A DNA stretch of 64,000 nt from NCBI RefSeq assembly GCF_037137075.1, contig NZ_JBBBNV010000021.1, positions 1-64,000 of the forward strand. Direction: 5' to 3'. Source of the stretch: JBBBNV01 sp037137075. GTDB lineage: Bacteria; Bacillota; Bacilli; Paenibacillales; NBRC-103111. The translations under genes and the position numbers were made by a program. How positions within the stretch are numbered: position 1 is the stretch's first letter; each line of letters starts with the position of its first letter. Below the pieces are notes generated by a model, which saw only the letters and a list, made by a program, of their open reading frames with translations, did not search any database and was not told where the DNA came from. This document shows positions 61,874-64,000 of the stretch, one piece after another.

Positions 61874-61909
61874 TCGTGGAATGTCCAGTGCATGTGGGAC
61901 ATTCCACGA
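61874..61909. repeat. Perfect 13-bp inverted repeat of unknown role
   Basis: TCGTGGAATGTCC (61874-61886) and GGACATTCCACGA (61897-61909) enclose ten bases. There is no U-tract and no promoter beside it. It lies in the gap between the terminator and yigZ. Confidence 0.6.
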
Positions 61910-62018
61910 GAGCAGCCTCCAATGCACAGTGCTTCCGCTGTAGGATTGGAGGGCGACCCGCATGGCACTTGCCGAAAAAACCGGGTAAGATTAGCCGTGC
62001 GCCTGGCAGGCTTCGATT

Positions 62019-62654
62019 TTATTCCACCGGATGCTCGACGTACTTCACCTCGCCCAGCTCAATTTGAGCCTGACCCTGCGTCAAGTCCGTCATCCAGGCG
62101 GCGAACCGCTCCGCCTCCGCTGCCAGCGGCAGCGCGAGGACCGTAACCTTGTCCGTGAATTCCGTCGGACCGGTCAGCACTTCGCGTCCGCGCAGCTCGT
62201 TGTCGACCTTGCCATGCCAGGTGTAATCGATAGCGATACGCACCTCCCGATGCAGCACCTGCCGAATCGGCTTAGCCGCCGCCAAGCCGGCGACGGCGCC
62301 GTCGGTGTACGCCCGAATGAGTCCGCCGGCGCCGAGCATAATGCCGCCGAAATAGCGGGTCACGACCACAACGACATTTTTCAAGCCCTGGTTCTTGATG
62401 ACCTCAAGAATCGGTTTGCCTGCTGTACCGCTCGGCTCCCCGTCATCCGACTGCTTCTGAAACTGATCCCGTTCCCCCACGACATAAGCGGAGCAGTTAT
62501 GAGTGGCCGACCAGTGCTCCTTCTTGATGGTTTCAATAAAGGCGATCGCCTCTTCCTCAGTGACTACCGGTTTTACATGGCCGATAAACCGCGATTTTTT
62601 AATCACAATTTCATCGGAGGCTTGCTGCTTGACGGTTTTATACTCCTGAAGCAT
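62019..62654 (-). CDS. yigZ: YigZ/IMPACT family protein (UPF0029)
   Basis: A 211-residue two-domain protein. The N-terminal IMPACT domain has SRFIGHVKPVVTEEEAIAFI, HWSATHNCSAYVVG and DDGEPSGTAGKPIL, and the C-terminal part is the ferredoxin-like UPF0029 domain. The yeast and animal relatives act in translation control; the bacterial role is unclear. The start at 62654 follows GGAGG; the frame is open 35 codons further but that region overlaps the pgi terminator. It is downstream of pgi on the same strand, separated by that terminator. Confidence 0.92.
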   Translation of the reverse strand: MLQEYKTVKQQASDEIVIKKSRFIGHVKPVVTEEEAIAFIETIKKEHWSATHNCSAYVVGERDQFQKQSDDGEPSGTAGKPILEVIKNQGLKNVVVVVTRYFGGIMLGAGGLIRAYTDGAVAGLAAAKPIRQVLHREVRIAIDYTWHGKVDNELRGREVLTGPTEFTDKVTVLALPLAAEAERFAAWMTDLTQGQAQIELGEVKYVEHPVE

Positions 62655-62686
62655 ATCTTCTCCTCCCTTCCACATTCGTTTTCCTG

Positions 62687-62732
62687 AAAAAATAACCGGG
62701 GAGCCTGCGCACACCTGCGCTCCGCTCCCCGG
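62687..62732 (-). terminator. Intrinsic terminator of pgi
   Basis: CCGGGGAGC (62696-62704) and GCTCCCCGG (62724-62732) pair perfectly, and TTATTTTTTC follows on the minus strand. Confidence 0.88.
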
Positions 62733-62790
62733 TCCGGGTCCGGGCTGCAGCTGCAGCAATCCGGCTGGTATTCGTATATATCGAGCGAGC

Positions 62791-64000
62791 TTAGCCTTTC
62801 AGGCGTGCTTCCAGCTCTGCTTTTTCCTTCTCGAAGCCCGGTTTGCCGAGCAGCGCGAACATGTTTTTCTTATACGCTTCTACGCCCGGCTGGTCGAATG
62901 GATTCACACCCAGCAGGTAGCCGCTGATGCCGCACGCTTTTTCAAAGAAATACACCATGTTACCGAACGAATACGCAGAAATGTCCGGCAGGGTTACGAT
63001 CAGATTCGGCACGCCGCCATCTGTATGCGCGAGCATCGTACCCTCGAACGCTTTTTTGTTCACGAAATCCATTGTTTTACCCGCCAGGAAGTTCAGTCCA
63101 TCCAGGTTTTCTGCGTCTTGGCCAATGACGATTTCTTCCGGAACGCGATCGATTTGAATAATGGTCTCGAACAGGTTGCGCGTACCTTCTTGAATGAATT
63201 GTCCCATGGAGTGCAGATCTGCCGAGAAATCAACGGAGGCCGGGTAAATTCCCTTGAAATCCTTGCCTTCGCTTTCGCCGTACAGCTGCTTCCACCATTC
63301 GGATACGAAGTGCAGCGATGGCTCATAATTGACCATGATTTCGATTGCTTTGCCCTTGCGGTACAAGGCATTACGAACAGCCGCATATTGGTAGCTCGGA
63401 TTCTCAGCCAGATTCGGGTTCGCATACGCGCGGGACGCATCGGCAGCGCCCTGCATCATCGCTTCGATATCAATGCCTGCTGCTGCGATTGGCAGAAGAC
63501 CTACAGCAGTCAGCACCGAATAACGGCCGCCTACATCATCCGGGATTACAAACGATTCGTAGCCTTCCGCATCAGCCAATGTTTTCAGTGCGCCGCGCGC
63601 TTTGTCCGTTGTCGCGTAGATACGCTTGCGTGCAGCCTCTTTGCCGTATTTTTTCTCCAGCAGGTCACGGAACAGACGGAATGCGACTGCCGGCTCCGTC
63701 GTCGTACCGGATTTGGAGATGACGTTCACGGACACATCCTTGCCTTCCAGCACCTGCAGCAGATGAGTCACATAGGTGGAGCTGATATTGTTGCCGACAA
63801 AATAAATTTCCGGCGTTTTCCGTTGTCCTTTAGGCAGGACATTGTAGAACGAATGGGTCAGCATTTCAAGCGCTGCGCGGGCGCCAAGGTATGAGCCGCC
63901 GATTCCGATAACTACCAGCGCGTCCGAGTCGGACTGAATGCGTTTTGCCGCCTCTTGAATACGGACAAACTCTTCTTTGTCATAATTGGTTGGCAGGTCA
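62791..64000 (-). CDS. pgi: Glucose-6-phosphate isomerase, 3' part (runs off the window)
   Basis: The last 402 or so residues of Pgi, which interconverts glucose 6-phosphate and fructose 6-phosphate. The frame is open to the right edge: DALVVIGIGGSYLGARAALE is the family's sugar-phosphate loop, then KSGTTTEPAVAFRLFRDLLE (SGTTxEP), VGGRYSVLTAVGLLPIA (the GGRYS signature) and VNPFDQPGVEAYKK near the end. About 50 N-terminal residues and the start lie beyond 64000. An internal ATG at 63864 is not the start. Its product links with ManA (20835) at fructose 6-phosphate. Confidence 0.96.
   Translation of the reverse strand, partial: DLPTNYDKEEFVRIQEAAKRIQSDSDALVVIGIGGSYLGARAALEMLTHSFYNVLPKGQRKTPEIYFVGNNISSTYVTHLLQVLEGKDVSVNVISKSGTTTEPAVAFRLFRDLLEKKYGKEAARKRIYATTDKARGALKTLADAEGYESFVIPDDVGGRYSVLTAVGLLPIAAAGIDIEAMMQGAADASRAYANPNLAENPSYQYAAVRNALYRKGKAIEIMVNYEPSLHFVSEWWKQLYGESEGKDFKGIYPASVDFSADLHSMGQFIQEGTRNLFETIIQIDRVPEEIVIGQDAENLDGLNFLAGKTMDFVNKKAFEGTMLAHTDGGVPNLIVTLPDISAYSFGNMVYFFEKACGISGYLLGVNPFDQPGVEAYKKNMFALLGKPGFEKEKAELEARLKG

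Overview
The window looks like chromosome of a Gram-positive, moderately GC-rich bacterium, most likely Paenibacillus or a close relative. This is an inference from gene content: an infC-rpmI-rplT operon with an ATT start, a leucine-type T-box ahead of ilvB-ilvN-ilvC, a ytqA-ytqB pair, an S-layer-homology (SLH) surface protein, YesM/YesN- and YesS-type regulators with Lpl-type sugar importers that lack their own ATPase, strong AGGAGG ribosome sites, and GTG and TTG starts.

Layout. 1-1310: a CRISPR array with type I-C-like repeats, read leftward, with an AT-rich leader and a folded element but no cas gene in view. 1314-7191: an M15 endolysin-type peptidase, a PLP aminotransferase, a small lipoprotein, and a LysR regulator divergent from an NCS2 permease. 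7503-12050: a leuA remnant followed, in transcription order reversed, by ilvC, ilvN, ilvB and their T-box leader. 12105-13480: the IF3-L35-L20 operon with its leader. 13485-17259: a membrane glycosyltransferase, a PAP2 phosphatase and a glycolipid synthase-like GT28. 17505-25425: trmB, a small gene ending in a heptanucleotide repeat, the tRNA-modification pair ytqA/ytqB, manA, a DUF3298 protein, chromate transporter chrA and an AHSA1-ArsR operon. 25544-28139: a MITE-like inverted repeat, a cobalamin-binding-type radical SAM protein and a small hypothetical. 28777-35388: a 2203-residue SLH-anchored surface protein.

35855-41266: a sorbitol dehydrogenase-like enzyme, then gntR-uxuA-SDR (glucuronate/mannonate branch) and a PAS-HD-GYP protein. 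41683-61491: about 20 kb for glycan use. It holds a GH38 alpha-mannosidase, a YesS-like membrane AraC regulator, a solute-binding protein with two permeases, a GH43-like protein, a GH27 enzyme, YjbQ, a YesM/YesN two-component pair, and a second permease pair with its binding protein. Neither importer has an ATPase here, so both probably use a shared MsmK-type ATPase. 62019-64000: a YigZ/IMPACT protein and the 3' part of pgi, which runs off the right edge.

The strongest items for a second look are the cas-less array with its three-way-junction element, the decayed leuA behind a leucine T-box operon, the 12-copy heptamer repeat that supplies a stop codon, the headless reading frame coupled to the permease start, the MITE-like element, and the phased 10-bp repeats before the gntR-uxuA operon. 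I did not find a clearly new multi-gene system. Everything is read from sequence by eye, with no database search.
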